From Nostoc edaphicum CCNP1411 (GTDB lineage: Bacteria; Cyanobacteriota; Cyanobacteriia; Cyanobacteriales; Nostocaceae): a stretch of DNA of 64,000 nt. Location: assembly GCF_014023275.1 (NCBI RefSeq), contig NZ_CP054698.1:6099001-6163000 (forward strand), given 5' to 3'. Positions 1 to 8,809 of the stretch are shown here, piece by piece (position 1 is the stretch's first letter; every line of letters begins with the position of its first letter). A model generated the notes under the pieces. That model had not been told where the DNA came from, did no database searches, and worked only from the letters and a program-made list of their open reading frames with translations. The translations under genes and the position numbers were made by a program.

Positions 1-385
1 ATTCGGCAATTTTTTAAGTTATTCCCGTGAGGGATTAGCCCAGGAAATCGGTGATTGGGCAGAGGGAGTTTCTGAGTCCGGTTATTGGATTGCCACAACC
101 CATCCATTTTTAATCATTGCTATCCGCTTTTTAGTGATCCAGCAAAGGTTAAATAAATTGCGTAGCTTTGAATCAGAATTGGATGTGACTGCTGTTGAAC
201 AACAGATTCACCAAATCCGCACAGCTTTGGGACGAATCAGAACTGTAAAAAAAACCCTGACAGAAATTGGGAAGGGTATATCTGTTATTAAAGTTGAGGC
301 AGATGCATTAAACGCAGATATTCAATCAGCGCTGAAATCAATTGAGCAAACCCTGAGTTTCGTTCCAACTGAAAATCCTGGCTAA
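1..385 (+). CDS. Hypothetical protein, C-terminal part (truncated by window edge)
   Basis: The reading frame is open from base 2 to the TAA at 383-385, giving 127 visible residues without a start, so the true gene begins left of the window. A GTG at 134 could serve as a start, but the frame upstream of it is clean and protein-like. The visible part has a hydrophobic stretch around residues 29-44 followed by a charged, probably coiled-coil tail ending in a short proline-containing end. I do not recognise a family. It points toward the convergent recombinase operon and, because the comM 3' half is absent from the window, it most likely is cargo of the same inserted element. Coding is likely; function is unknown. 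Confidence 0.6.
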   Translation, partial: FGNFLSYSREGLAQEIGDWAEGVSESGYWIATTHPFLIIAIRFLVIQQRLNKLRSFESELDVTAVEQQIHQIRTALGRIRTVKKTLTEIGKGISVIKVEADALNADIQSALKSIEQTLSFVPTENPG

Positions 386-511
386 CAGTTTAGCTAGCAT
401 ACTCCTGCAATATTTCTCACCCAATAACCCACCCAAGATTTTTTAATTCAGCAAATGATTTAAGTTATGGAATATTAACACAGGTAGTTCAAGTGAATTA
501 TTTATTTTAAA

Positions 512-1834
512 TCAAACTGTTATATTACGAATTTCTCCGATGCTACCATCAAAAAGCACTTTACAAACTCCAGTAGCACCATTTCGATTCTTTGCTACGT
601 TAATCTCCATCACCCCTTTGTCTGGGGTCTTAGAATCATAATATTCATCTCTATAAAGAAGCAGCCCTACATCCATATCCTGTTCTATATCGCCTGAATC
701 CTTAATATCTGCGATTGCAGGACGTTTGTCTGTTTGATTTTCGACACCTCGATTAATTTGTGCTAATGCCACAAAAGGACAGCTAAACTCTTTGGCAAGG
801 TCTTTAAATGCACCAGAGAATTTTCCAATTGCTTGCGCTCGATTCGAGGCTGCTCTGTCTCCTAATTTTTGGATATAGTCCATGACTATCAATCCTAAAT
901 TCCCCCTTTCAAACTTAATTCGACGCAATGCAGAGCGCATTCTAATGGGATTCTGGAGACTGGCTGGTGTATCATCAATAATGATAGGTAAGCTATACAA
1001 TACCTCTAAAGCTTTACGAAGTTCAGCTACCTCACTTTTATAAATTTTGTTATGAATCAGTCGATGAGAATTAATTTTAGCGTGCATTGCTAAAAATCGC
1101 TTCGTTAGCTGTTCTTTACTTGTCTCAGAACTGAAAAATACTACAGGAAGATTGTAGGTTAGGGCAACGTGATTTGCAAAATGACAGCCGAGCCAAGTTT
1201 TCCCCATTGAAGCTCTGGCTGCAATCACTATTAAATCTTCATTCAGCAATCCACCCATTAATTTGTCTAAGTCTATTAATCCTGTGGATAAAGCAGGGGT
1301 TACTTCCTGCCCTAATTGCTTCACAATCAATGATAGAGAATTACTGATTGCTTTTGGGCTGAATTTATCAACTTTATTTTCTGTAATTTTGAATATTTTC
1401 TCTTCTGATAAATCAATAACTTTCTCTAAATCAATAGTAGTGTCAAAACCTAGCTCAACAATTTTACTTCCTGCTTCAATTAGCTGGCGGCGTTTATATT
1501 TTTCTAAAACTAATTCAGTATAGCTGTCTATGTTGTCTGCTGATACTTTATTATTGGCTAACTGGGCTAGTTTATTTCGTCCGCCAATGTTTCTCAGCAG
1601 CTTGTGGTCGGACAACCAACTGCCAACAGTTGTTATATCTGTTAGCTTGTCTTGATAATACAATTCTAGGGCTGCTTTATAAATTTGTTGATGGGCAGAT
1701 AAGTAAAAAGCATCAACAGGAAGTTTATCGGCGGTTTTACTAATAGCACTAGCATCTAGCAAAATACTGCTTAGTATGCTTTCTTCGGTATCTGTATCCT
1801 GTGGAAGAAATTTCTCAGTCATTGGGTTGAGCAA
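512..1834 (-). CDS. DnaB-like replicative helicase (element-borne)
   Basis: A 440-aa RecA-fold helicase of the DnaB family, which unwinds DNA at replication forks as a hexameric ring. The N-terminal DnaB domain (about residues 14-115) begins with the usual 'EESILSSILLD' type sequence. The C-terminal helicase domain has the Walker A 'ARASMGKTW' near residue 212, a Walker B-like 'LIVMDYIQKL', and the DnaB 'ALAQINRGVE..DKRPAIADIKDSGDIEQDMD' region. The alternative ATG at 1822 gives a more usual start. The gene overlaps the upstream TnpC-like gene by 8-20 bp, so it is translated as the last gene of the recombinase operon. It is close to the length of chromosomal DnaB (about 440-460 aa) but diverged, and is probably a replication or repair function of the element rather than the host dnaB. 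Confidence 0.85.
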   Translation of the reverse strand: MLNPMTEKFLPQDTDTEESILSSILLDASAISKTADKLPVDAFYLSAHQQIYKAALELYYQDKLTDITTVGSWLSDHKLLRNIGGRNKLAQLANNKVSADNIDSYTELVLEKYKRRQLIEAGSKIVELGFDTTIDLEKVIDLSEEKIFKITENKVDKFSPKAISNSLSLIVKQLGQEVTPALSTGLIDLDKLMGGLLNEDLIVIAARASMGKTWLGCHFANHVALTYNLPVVFFSSETSKEQLTKRFLAMHAKINSHRLIHNKIYKSEVAELRKALEVLYSLPIIIDDTPASLQNPIRMRSALRRIKFERGNLGLIVMDYIQKLGDRAASNRAQAIGKFSGAFKDLAKEFSCPFVALAQINRGVENQTDKRPAIADIKDSGDIEQDMDVGLLLYRDEYYDSKTPDKGVMEINVAKNRNGATGVCKVLFDGSIGEIRNITV

Positions 1835-2747
1835 AAATACTACTTAAAACTTTCAGTTCTTCTCGTGAAGCCAATTCTTCCTCTAATATTGACTGCCTAT
1901 TATCAAAATAAGTTATATAGGAATTAGATGTGGTTTCAGGTTTGTTCTCTGGTACATATTCTTCCTTAATTGCTGCGTATAGCCATTTACTAGAATCATC
2001 AATCTTATCGCCTTTAATCATAGCTTGTTTTAAAGCTTGAATCGCATTGTTAACAACAGATTCGGGCTTTGATTTAATCAGTTTCTTAAATGTTGCATTA
2101 AATTTAATATTTAGCGCATATAACTCGTATTCAACTTGTTTCATAAAGCTTAATTGCTGAGATTTTAATTCATCTTCGCTATTTTTAGATGTTTGACCAT
2201 TAATTGGTACAACATTATCTCCGTGAGCAGGTAGATTTTGTACAGGTAAATTAACTACCTTTTCTTGGGCAGTAGGCGAAGAAGCTTTCAAGTCTTTAAT
2301 CACAATTCGTAAAAGCTTTACCTCATCCTCTAAGCCTACAACCTGTGCAGCCTGGGCTAGAAGCTCCCTGTTCATTCGCCGCTGCTCATCTAGTATTGTT
2401 TGCAAGCGCTTATTTGATGCTTTGAGTTTTTCTAGTTCATTTTCTAATGCATCAATGTTGCGTGCAGTGCGTGGTTTCTGGGCGGACTCCTTCTGTTGTT
2501 TCTGTGCTTTTTCAATTTCATCACGCAGGTGTTTATTAACAAAGCCAACACTGAAACCAGTTCGCCTTGCCACCTCATTCTGGCTGATAGTGACACCCTG
2601 ATTTAGCATTTCCTGAATGACAGCTTGAGCAGAAAGAATTCTCTCCTCACGCTCACGGGCAGAACGTTCTCGCACCTGTTGACCATGACGGCTACGTTCT
2701 GTCTCATCCCAGTTCCGGTGAATTTGTCGCTTCTTTTCCTTGTTCAT
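1815..2747 (-). CDS. TnpC-like / DUF6262 coiled-coil protein of a Tn554-type element
   Basis: A 310-aa basic protein. The N-terminus is highly charged (residues 1-40) and is followed by a helix-turn-helix-like stretch, residues 45-75 ('ISQNEVARRTGFSVGFVNKH'), then a long coiled coil (about 90-150) and an acidic C-terminal half. This arrangement matches TnpC/DUF6262 proteins that accompany tyrosine recombinases in Tn554-type elements and are thought to set transposition frequency and orientation. Its start overlaps the end of the 722-aa recombinase by 44 bp, and its end overlaps the helicase start, so co-translation is likely. It is longer than classical TnpC (about 125 aa). The family call rests on context plus architecture; the detailed role is inference. 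Confidence 0.7.
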   Translation of the reverse strand: MNKEKKRQIHRNWDETERSRHGQQVRERSAREREERILSAQAVIQEMLNQGVTISQNEVARRTGFSVGFVNKHLRDEIEKAQKQQKESAQKPRTARNIDALENELEKLKASNKRLQTILDEQRRMNRELLAQAAQVVGLEDEVKLLRIVIKDLKASSPTAQEKVVNLPVQNLPAHGDNVVPINGQTSKNSEDELKSQQLSFMKQVEYELYALNIKFNATFKKLIKSKPESVVNNAIQALKQAMIKGDKIDDSSKWLYAAIKEEYVPENKPETTSNSYITYFDNRQSILEEELASREELKVLSSIFAQPND

Positions 2748-4872
2748 CTGCTCCCTCTAGCGCATCAATAATACTCTCTAGAGCGTTTACAATTTGTTGA
2801 TAACTTTGATAAATTTCTGAAGAGCCATGACTAAAGGCAATCTCCTCTTTTATTTTTAATCGCTCAAGTTGAGATTTGTAATAAAAAAGTTTATCGGCAG
2901 AAGCAATATGATAACCGCAGGTGTAGCACTTTCCAAAGCGGGGACAGAATTCACGGAAAGAGCAGTAGCCATAAAGGGGTTCCCCACTGAGCATTGTTAG
3001 CCCATCCAATTCATGTAATTTTGAATTCTGGCGTAGGCTTTCAGGATTCAGGCTTTCAGGATTGCTATCGTAGGAATAATATTTCTGATCAAGATTTGCC
3101 ATTACACTAGCTACATCCAGCAGTTGACCAGCCTTATAGCGCGTATAGTGCCGCCTTGTAGTTCTTTCACTACGGTGTTTAAGCCAGCTACGGACAAAAT
3201 TTAGGCTATAACCAGTGTTTATAAGTTGTGTTGCTTGTGATGGCCGTAGAATAGCTCCAGTGAAGTTTGCCAGTTTTCCGTTGCTGTCTAGAATCTTACA
3301 TTTTTCGATGAGAAATCTAATGACTTTAACCATAGGGTTATCAAAAGCTGCAACCATTGGCGGGCGCTTTATAGCTTTCATCTGTGGATAGTTTGGATAA
3401 CCAGTTATCCCTAATTGCTGATAATGGCAGAAAAGGTAAGGATAGTCATCACCAAAAAGTTCATTAATGTAAGTTTTCTGCTTTTTAATAAGGTGAACAA
3501 TCTCAGTTGGAACGGGTAGCCTATGTTCGTCCGATGATTTTTCACGCTCAAACTCCACCCACCAAATAGTCCCGTCCTGGTCGGGCTTGCAACAGTCTTT
3601 ACGAAGATAGCACAGTTCGCCCGGACGTGCCCCAAGATGAAAACCTAGCATGAACATTAGCTGTAGTGATTCTGGTAAAATATGAAGATTCTCTATAATT
3701 GCTTCGATAACAGAGTCTTCTAATGGATCAGGTTCCTCATTGAAAATTTTTGGATAGTCAAAAGAAGAAATTAGCGTAGATGGAGTGATAAAATTCTGCG
3801 TTTCATTTCCCCAGTTAAAAAAAGTGGACAGGCGGGAAATAAAATTTATGAATGTACTATTTGCTAAATGGCAAAGTTCTTTATTGTAATAAGTTGCTAG
3901 CAAATTTCGATCTATTTCCTCGATACAAGTTACGCCCTGCCGTTCAAGAAACCACCCAAAATGCCTATAATTATGTAGTTCTGCAAACACTGTTTTTCCT
4001 TTTATGCCAGAATTGATACGCCAAATTACATAAGTTTTAATCAAATTTACGAACCAGTTTGAACCACAGTTAGTAAAGTTTAGAAATAAGCTCTTTAATT
4101 TGTACTCCTCAATGCCTGGATAGAGTACTCGTAAATCCCACCTGTCTTTCTCAAACTCCCAAGGCTCCAAAGGGATTGTTTTTCCAAGCTTTCGCTTTGT
4201 ACTATTACTCCAGTCTTTTCCTTCTCCCGTAAACTCTTGACTACAACTTAAGCAAATCATTCTTTTTGTTTGTTTATGTCTTTTATTGTCATAATACTCT
4301 GTTTTTAATACTACCTCGTTTTGCTTACAATTCGGACAAGAAACATTGTCTATAATCAGCAACTCTGAATCATCCCAATAGCTATATATAACTTTACCTT
4401 CATGGGAAATAGTTCGTCTCTTTCTACCGCCCAACGTAAATCTCCTATTACATTCCTTACATAGGCATAGCTGGACAACACTATATTTGCGTTCTAGAGG
4501 CTTCCCATTTTTAATAGTTTCAGAACTCTCACAGTGTGGACAATTTACACCCGCAGGTTGAGCTTGTTTACTGCCCAACGTAAATCTCCTACCACATTCC
4601 TTACATAGGCATAGCTGGACAACTCCATGTTTGCGTTCTATAGGTTTTCCACTTTTAATAGTTTCAGAACTCTCACAGTATGGACAATTTACATCCGCAG
4701 GTTGAGCTTGAGCTTGTTTACCGCCCAACGTAAATCTCCTACCACATTCCTTACATAGGCATGGCTGGACAACCCCATGTTTGCGTTCTTGAGGGCTTCC
4801 TCTTTTAATAGTTTCAGAACTCTCACAGTATGGACAATTTACATCCGCAGGTTGAGCTTTGTCTTGACTCAT
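2704..4872 (-). CDS. Tyrosine recombinase with repeated N-terminal zinc ribbons
   Basis: A 722-aa protein with four zinc-ribbon-like modules and a tyrosine recombinase domain. The first three modules are nearly identical 40-50-residue copies, each with CPxC..CxCxxC cysteines (first Cys at residues 13, 63 and 111). A fourth, diverged CPNC..CLSC module follows at about 176-215. The catalytic part lies at about 380-600: an Arg box 'GARPGEL', a box 2 in which the usual HxxR histidine is replaced (G.ILRPSQAT), a histidine in 'WLKHRS', and the nucleophile in 'RHYTRY'. The C-terminal tail carries more cysteines (CSFREFC..CYTCGYH), as in Tn554-type TnpB partners. It is the third recombinase in the operon, 12 bp behind the second. 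The ribbons probably bind element ends; that is inference. Confidence 0.85.
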   Translation of the reverse strand: MSQDKAQPADVNCPYCESSETIKRGSPQERKHGVVQPCLCKECGRRFTLGGKQAQAQPADVNCPYCESSETIKSGKPIERKHGVVQLCLCKECGRRFTLGSKQAQPAGVNCPHCESSETIKNGKPLERKYSVVQLCLCKECNRRFTLGGRKRRTISHEGKVIYSYWDDSELLIIDNVSCPNCKQNEVVLKTEYYDNKRHKQTKRMICLSCSQEFTGEGKDWSNSTKRKLGKTIPLEPWEFEKDRWDLRVLYPGIEEYKLKSLFLNFTNCGSNWFVNLIKTYVIWRINSGIKGKTVFAELHNYRHFGWFLERQGVTCIEEIDRNLLATYYNKELCHLANSTFINFISRLSTFFNWGNETQNFITPSTLISSFDYPKIFNEEPDPLEDSVIEAIIENLHILPESLQLMFMLGFHLGARPGELCYLRKDCCKPDQDGTIWWVEFEREKSSDEHRLPVPTEIVHLIKKQKTYINELFGDDYPYLFCHYQQLGITGYPNYPQMKAIKRPPMVAAFDNPMVKVIRFLIEKCKILDSNGKLANFTGAILRPSQATQLINTGYSLNFVRSWLKHRSERTTRRHYTRYKAGQLLDVASVMANLDQKYYSYDSNPESLNPESLRQNSKLHELDGLTMLSGEPLYGYCSFREFCPRFGKCYTCGYHIASADKLFYYKSQLERLKIKEEIAFSHGSSEIYQSYQQIVNALESIIDALEGADEQGKEATNSPELG
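4427..4860 (-). repeat. Three tandem near-identical zinc-ribbon coding repeats
   Basis: Within the 722-aa recombinase gene, three consecutive 140-150-bp units share almost the same DNA sequence, including the stretch encoding CLCKECGRRFTLG (seen on the + strand near 4431, 4574 and 4725). DNA identity is much higher than protein-level constraint would require, so the array looks like a recent in-frame duplication. Unit lengths differ by a few codons in the linker (extra QA pairs). Confidence 0.9.
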
Positions 4873-4884
4873 TATGTATCTCTT

Positions 4885-6330
4885 TTACTGTTGCAAGCTA
4901 ACAATGATAGGGTTAAGAATATTGATGAACTGACGAGCGCTATTAGCGCGACGACTGTCTGATTGATTGTTTTCCAGGCATTTATCCAATAACTGTTGGT
5001 TTGCCTGTTTTATCTCTATTAATTTAAGTAAATGCTCCTGTGAAAAACGAATATGTTCGCAACCTAAACATACATATTCAGACTTGCATTCTTTAATAAT
5101 GTCAGGTCGAGCGCAAAGTCCTAGTTCCACCTGTCTAACTGTCCATTCTTCACGAATGAATTCACTATCTTGGTCTGTAAAATAAATAGTAGTCCGTTCT
5201 CCATCTTTGTTTACTAGCACTCTCTCTATACGCTTTTCCTGCTGTTGTGGTGAAACGTAAACATAGGAGTCCTGCATATTGGGATTAGTATGTCGTAACC
5301 CATGCTGAATTAAATCTGGGCGTTTACCCATACGATCAGCTACTGTTGCATAAGTGCGTCGAAACATGTGAGTCGTTACATACGCTAGATTGCCATCATT
5401 AGTACGAATATCGTTTTCTTCAATAAGCGATTTTAGTAGCTGATTAAGTTTATGCCCTACATTTATAATTTGCTCTTGATGGTATGCAAAAATGGGTGGC
5501 CAACCTTTACCCGAAAATCCTGGTCTACGGCTTCTCCAGTTGGGAAACAACCACGAGAATGTGTCCCCAAAATGCTCCCGGACAAATGCCTGTTGTTGAT
5601 GCACTAGCGGTATCAATTCTTCAGGTATGTCTTGCTCTTGTTCTATGTCGTTTTGTTTACCTGTACATAGACGGATTCGGTGTATCTCCTTACGTGTCCT
5701 TAAGCAATCCAAAGGAATTTTAGCAAGTTCTATACTTCTAGTTCCCAACGCCTCATGTAACTTGAAGATGAGATAGATAGGTTTATCTAGTTGTTCCAAA
5801 GCTAGATCAATTTTATGTTTAACCTCCTCTGGGATAATGTTAGGAGATTTTGCTTGTTTATTAGATGGCCAACTCCCTTGAATTTTAAACTGAATACAAC
5901 CTAGCTCATTTAGTACAGAAAGGAATCCTAAAACAGCACATTCATTAACTTCGGTTACATTTTCTGCCCACTTTTGCACAACTTGATAATTTAATACAGA
6001 TGGTGTGACATACCCCTGATTAACCAACCAAACACTAAATTTATTCACTGCACTAACAATATTGGATAGCCTACTTAAGCTCCACCGTCGGTTTCCGACC
6101 GCAATAAGTGCTGCCAGCTTAACTAAATCTTTCAACCACTCCAGAATAATTATCTGAAAATTTATATTCTTACGTCCGGCTAGGTGTGCCTCTTCTCTCA
6201 GTAGAGGTAAGTCCTGCTCTATATTCCAGATATCTCGTTGCAACCTTACATCAGTGATATATGTAGATGCTATATTTCCAGGATGAGAAAGTATTTCAAA
6301 CAGTTGTGCCTCTTGTAATGCTACGGTCAT
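4885..6330 (-). CDS. Tyrosine recombinase (TnpB-like, second of trio)
   Basis: A 481-aa integrase-type recombinase. The N-terminal SAM-like core-binding region is followed by the catalytic domain: an Arg box ('LGTRSIELAKIPL'), box 2 'THMFRRTYAT' (HxxR intact), 'HGLRHTN', and the tyrosine in 'MQDSYVYV'. A cysteine cluster near the C-terminus (C..C..CLGC) resembles the metal-binding tail of Tn554 TnpB proteins. The stop overlaps nothing downstream (12-bp gap to the 722-aa gene), while its ATG overlaps the TGA of the upstream recombinase (4 bp), so the two are translationally coupled. DNA strand exchange for insertion and excision of the element is the expected role, probably as a heteromeric complex with its neighbours. 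Confidence 0.9.
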   Translation of the reverse strand: MTVALQEAQLFEILSHPGNIASTYITDVRLQRDIWNIEQDLPLLREEAHLAGRKNINFQIIILEWLKDLVKLAALIAVGNRRWSLSRLSNIVSAVNKFSVWLVNQGYVTPSVLNYQVVQKWAENVTEVNECAVLGFLSVLNELGCIQFKIQGSWPSNKQAKSPNIIPEEVKHKIDLALEQLDKPIYLIFKLHEALGTRSIELAKIPLDCLRTRKEIHRIRLCTGKQNDIEQEQDIPEELIPLVHQQQAFVREHFGDTFSWLFPNWRSRRPGFSGKGWPPIFAYHQEQIINVGHKLNQLLKSLIEENDIRTNDGNLAYVTTHMFRRTYATVADRMGKRPDLIQHGLRHTNPNMQDSYVYVSPQQQEKRIERVLVNKDGERTTIYFTDQDSEFIREEWTVRQVELGLCARPDIIKECKSEYVCLGCEHIRFSQEHLLKLIEIKQANQQLLDKCLENNQSDSRRANSARQFINILNPIIVSLQQ

Positions 6331-7511
6331 TTTCCTTCTGTTACACGTTCCATTTCATTTAACATTTCAGCCTCGTCAAAGGAATGCTCATAAATATCTA
6401 AGGTTGTAGCGATTGACTTATGCCCCAATTGTCGTTGTACACTCTTTGCTGTCTTCTCTTGATCTTGTCCTTTTTCCCTTCCCTTACGAATGTTGTGAGT
6501 TGCAAAGGTGTGCCTGAACAAGTGCGGATATACCCTTGTTATGTCGATATCTGTTTTTTGATGAAGTCGTTTTAGCAACTTGTTTAGATTTTGCGGTTCC
6601 AATGGTTTACCGTAACTGGCTGAACCTTTATGTAAGACGACGAAAACCATGTCATGTCCCAAATTTTTAACAACATCATGGGGATAATCGATATCAGAGT
6701 ATTTACTAAGGATTTTGCAAAACTCTCGATTTGTCATAAGTCCAGCTATAGAAAGTTCGCGTTCCCGACCTTTAGCATAAGCCTGATTAATATTGTCTCG
6801 ACGTACTATCTTCAGTGTTCGAGCATTCCAATCTATATCAGACCAATGAAGCCCCAGTAGTTCACCTTTTCGCATACCAGTATCAGCCAGGAGCCAAAGG
6901 ATTAGCTTGTCTCGATTTTGGTAACAGGCATTAATTAGGGTACGCACTTGATCAGGGGTTAAACAACCAGGAAACTTTTCCCGCTCCTTATTTTTTACCA
7001 ACCTGACTTTAACAGGTGACTCCTTTCTGTAGCCTGCAAACATCCCACTTTGCTTCTCTCTACGGGGTTTGCGATATACGCACAGGTTTTTGTCATCGAA
7101 AGTTTTTCTCCTGACGTGAAAATCATAGAATTGCACCACAGCAGTCAATGCCAAGTTCACTGTAGATTCGTTACGTGGAACCAAGATATTTTCTGAGTTA
7201 GAAGAGACAAAATTTTCATCAAGCAGCAACCCACCAGTTAAATACCAGTGGTTGAACTCAGCCATTTCCTCTAGATCAAAGTCCTGCCAGTTAAGCACTT
7301 TTATGTCTAGATATTTCCAGAAAGCTTTGAGCTTCTCTGCGTATGTCTTAATTGTTCCGATAGCAGAACCGGATGATTGCTTAAACCGCAAAAACTGCTC
7401 AACAGGCTTAATAACCTGATAATTATCATCTACTAGATGCCACCGAACTAATTCTTTACCGTCCGGCAAGCGTTGTACTGAGTCCAGAACTTTAGCCACC
7501 ATGAATAGCAT
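6327..7511 (-). CDS. Tyrosine recombinase (TnpA-like, first of trio)
   Basis: A 394-aa phage-integrase-family recombinase with a full catalytic set: an Arg box in 'TGMRKGELLGLHW' (about residue 215), box 2 'HLFRHTFAT' (about residue 340), 'LGHKSIATT' and the tyrosine in 'LDIYEHSF'. The N-terminal SAM-like DNA-binding domain spans about residues 25-150. It is the promoter-proximal gene of the operon and lies about 90 bp from the junction with comM, a position typical for the integrase of a site-specific element. A second ATG (Met4) is a possible start. It probably performs the initial cleavage at the att site together with the next two recombinases. Confidence 0.92.
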   Translation of the reverse strand: MLFMVAKVLDSVQRLPDGKELVRWHLVDDNYQVIKPVEQFLRFKQSSGSAIGTIKTYAEKLKAFWKYLDIKVLNWQDFDLEEMAEFNHWYLTGGLLLDENFVSSNSENILVPRNESTVNLALTAVVQFYDFHVRRKTFDDKNLCVYRKPRREKQSGMFAGYRKESPVKVRLVKNKEREKFPGCLTPDQVRTLINACYQNRDKLILWLLADTGMRKGELLGLHWSDIDWNARTLKIVRRDNINQAYAKGRERELSIAGLMTNREFCKILSKYSDIDYPHDVVKNLGHDMVFVVLHKGSASYGKPLEPQNLNKLLKRLHQKTDIDITRVYPHLFRHTFATHNIRKGREKGQDQEKTAKSVQRQLGHKSIATTLDIYEHSFDEAEMLNEMERVTEGK

Positions 7512-7601
7512 GAATAACGTGAATAACTTACTTAAAAATAAGTTTACACGATTAGTGGTATTGTTGTTGTTTTTTTGAATAGATAGTTAATGTATATAAA
7601 A
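7512..7601. mobile_element. Right end of Tn554-like element; junction with comM
   Basis: Between the first recombinase start (7511) and base 7601 lies about 90 bp of AT-rich DNA holding the operon promoter region. comM codons stop being recognisable at 7602: the minus-strand frame reads GVLFL and then leaves the family sequence (FYIH, stop at 7587-7589). The element therefore occupies at least 1-7601 and continues left of the window, because no comM 3' half is present here. No long terminal inverted repeat is visible, as expected for tyrosine-recombinase elements. Confidence 0.8.
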
Positions 7602-8516
7602 TAGAAAAAGTACACCTCTGTGAGATAATGAAATCTCTCCAGGACGAGGGAAGCTACCACCACCCACAAGAGAAGGCCCGGATGCCGAGTGGTGGGGACT
7701 GCGAAAAGGGCGATCGCGTACCAATGAACCACGATTTTTCAGTAAACCAGCTACCGAATGAATGCGAGTCACTTCCAAAGATTCGGCAAAGCTCAAAGGC
7801 GGTAAAATTCCCGGTAAGCGCCTTGCTAACATCGTCTTGCCACTACCGGGCGGCCCGACAAAAATTAGATTATGCCCACCAGCCGCAGCAATTTCTAAAG
7901 CACGACGCGCGTGAGCCTGTCCTTTCACATCATGCAAATCTGCGCCAGGGTAAGATTCTTTTGTGATCTCTGTTGTACTATCCATCTGTACGGGTTTGTA
8001 ACGCCCCGGATTATTTAAAAAATCCACCACCTCAGACAAATGTTTGCAGCCATAAACAGCCAAACCTTCGACTACTGCCGCTTCTTGGGCATTATCAGCA
8101 GGGAGAACTAAACCGGCAATTCCCATCTTTTGGGCTGCTGCTGCGATCGGTAATACACCAGCCACAGGGCGTAAGCTGCCATCCAAAGAGACTTCACCCA
8201 AAAATAGATAATCCCCCAATAAATCAGCACTAACTTGTTCAGAAGCCGCCAAAATTCCCACACTAATCGGCAAATCGAAACAGGGGCCTTCTTTGCGTAA
8301 ATCTGCCGGAGTTAAATTAATTACTATCTTTCGCATCGGAAAGGCAAAGCCAGCATTTTTCAAAGTTGCTTTAACTCTTTCTCTTGATTCTTGAATCGCT
8401 GAATCTGGCAGTCCCAAGACAACAATTCCCGGTAATCCTCCTGAAACATCGACTTCCACGCCTACTTTGACGGCATCGATGCCCACAATTGATGCACTCC
8501 AGACTCTAGCAAGCAT
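7602..8516 (-). pseudogene. comM: comM (YifB, Mg-chelatase-like AAA+ ATPase), 5' part, interrupted by insertion
   Basis: The 305 codons match the first 60% of ComM/YifB, a hexameric branch-migration helicase that promotes recombination of incoming single-stranded DNA in natural transformation. The N-terminal Lon-like fold (1-170, 'MLARVWSASIVGIDA') and AAA+ Walker A 'GPPGSGKTMLARR' are intact. The sequence breaks off at 'GEISLSHRGVLFL', directly before the Walker B DEL.EF that should follow, and ends after four foreign codons. Normal ComM is about 510 aa. Loss of Walker B, sensor and C-terminal parts predicts an inactive product. It would regain its frame if the element excises precisely. The start ATG at 8516 fits the family. 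Confidence 0.92.
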
Positions 8517-8809
8517 TTCTTATATAAGAGTAAACCTTTCAAATCTCTAACAAATGAGTTGGTAGATTGGCATTAGTGAAACCACATAGACGATTTCTCC
8601 ACTTACCGCTTGCAGCAAATGTAGGCTTCCCAATTCATTCACAGTCTTAGTTTGGCAGTAGTGCCAAACTGTAGTAAGTAGGTAGGTGGAAATAAACTAA
8701 ACTATCTTACTAAAAGTAAACACGCCTAAAACCCTTACTAATGACAAATGACAAATGACAAATGACGACCCTCACTAGTTAACTTTATTTACGCCCACCT
8801 ACTTATCAA
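8517..8809. repeat. Intergenic with tandem heptamer repeat
   Basis: No gene. At 8740-8766 there are almost four tandem copies of the heptamer AATGACA, a short tandemly repeated repetitive (STRR) element common in filamentous cyanobacteria. A related copy occurs near 62983-62996 followed by the same 'CTCACTAG' tail. Confidence 0.85.
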
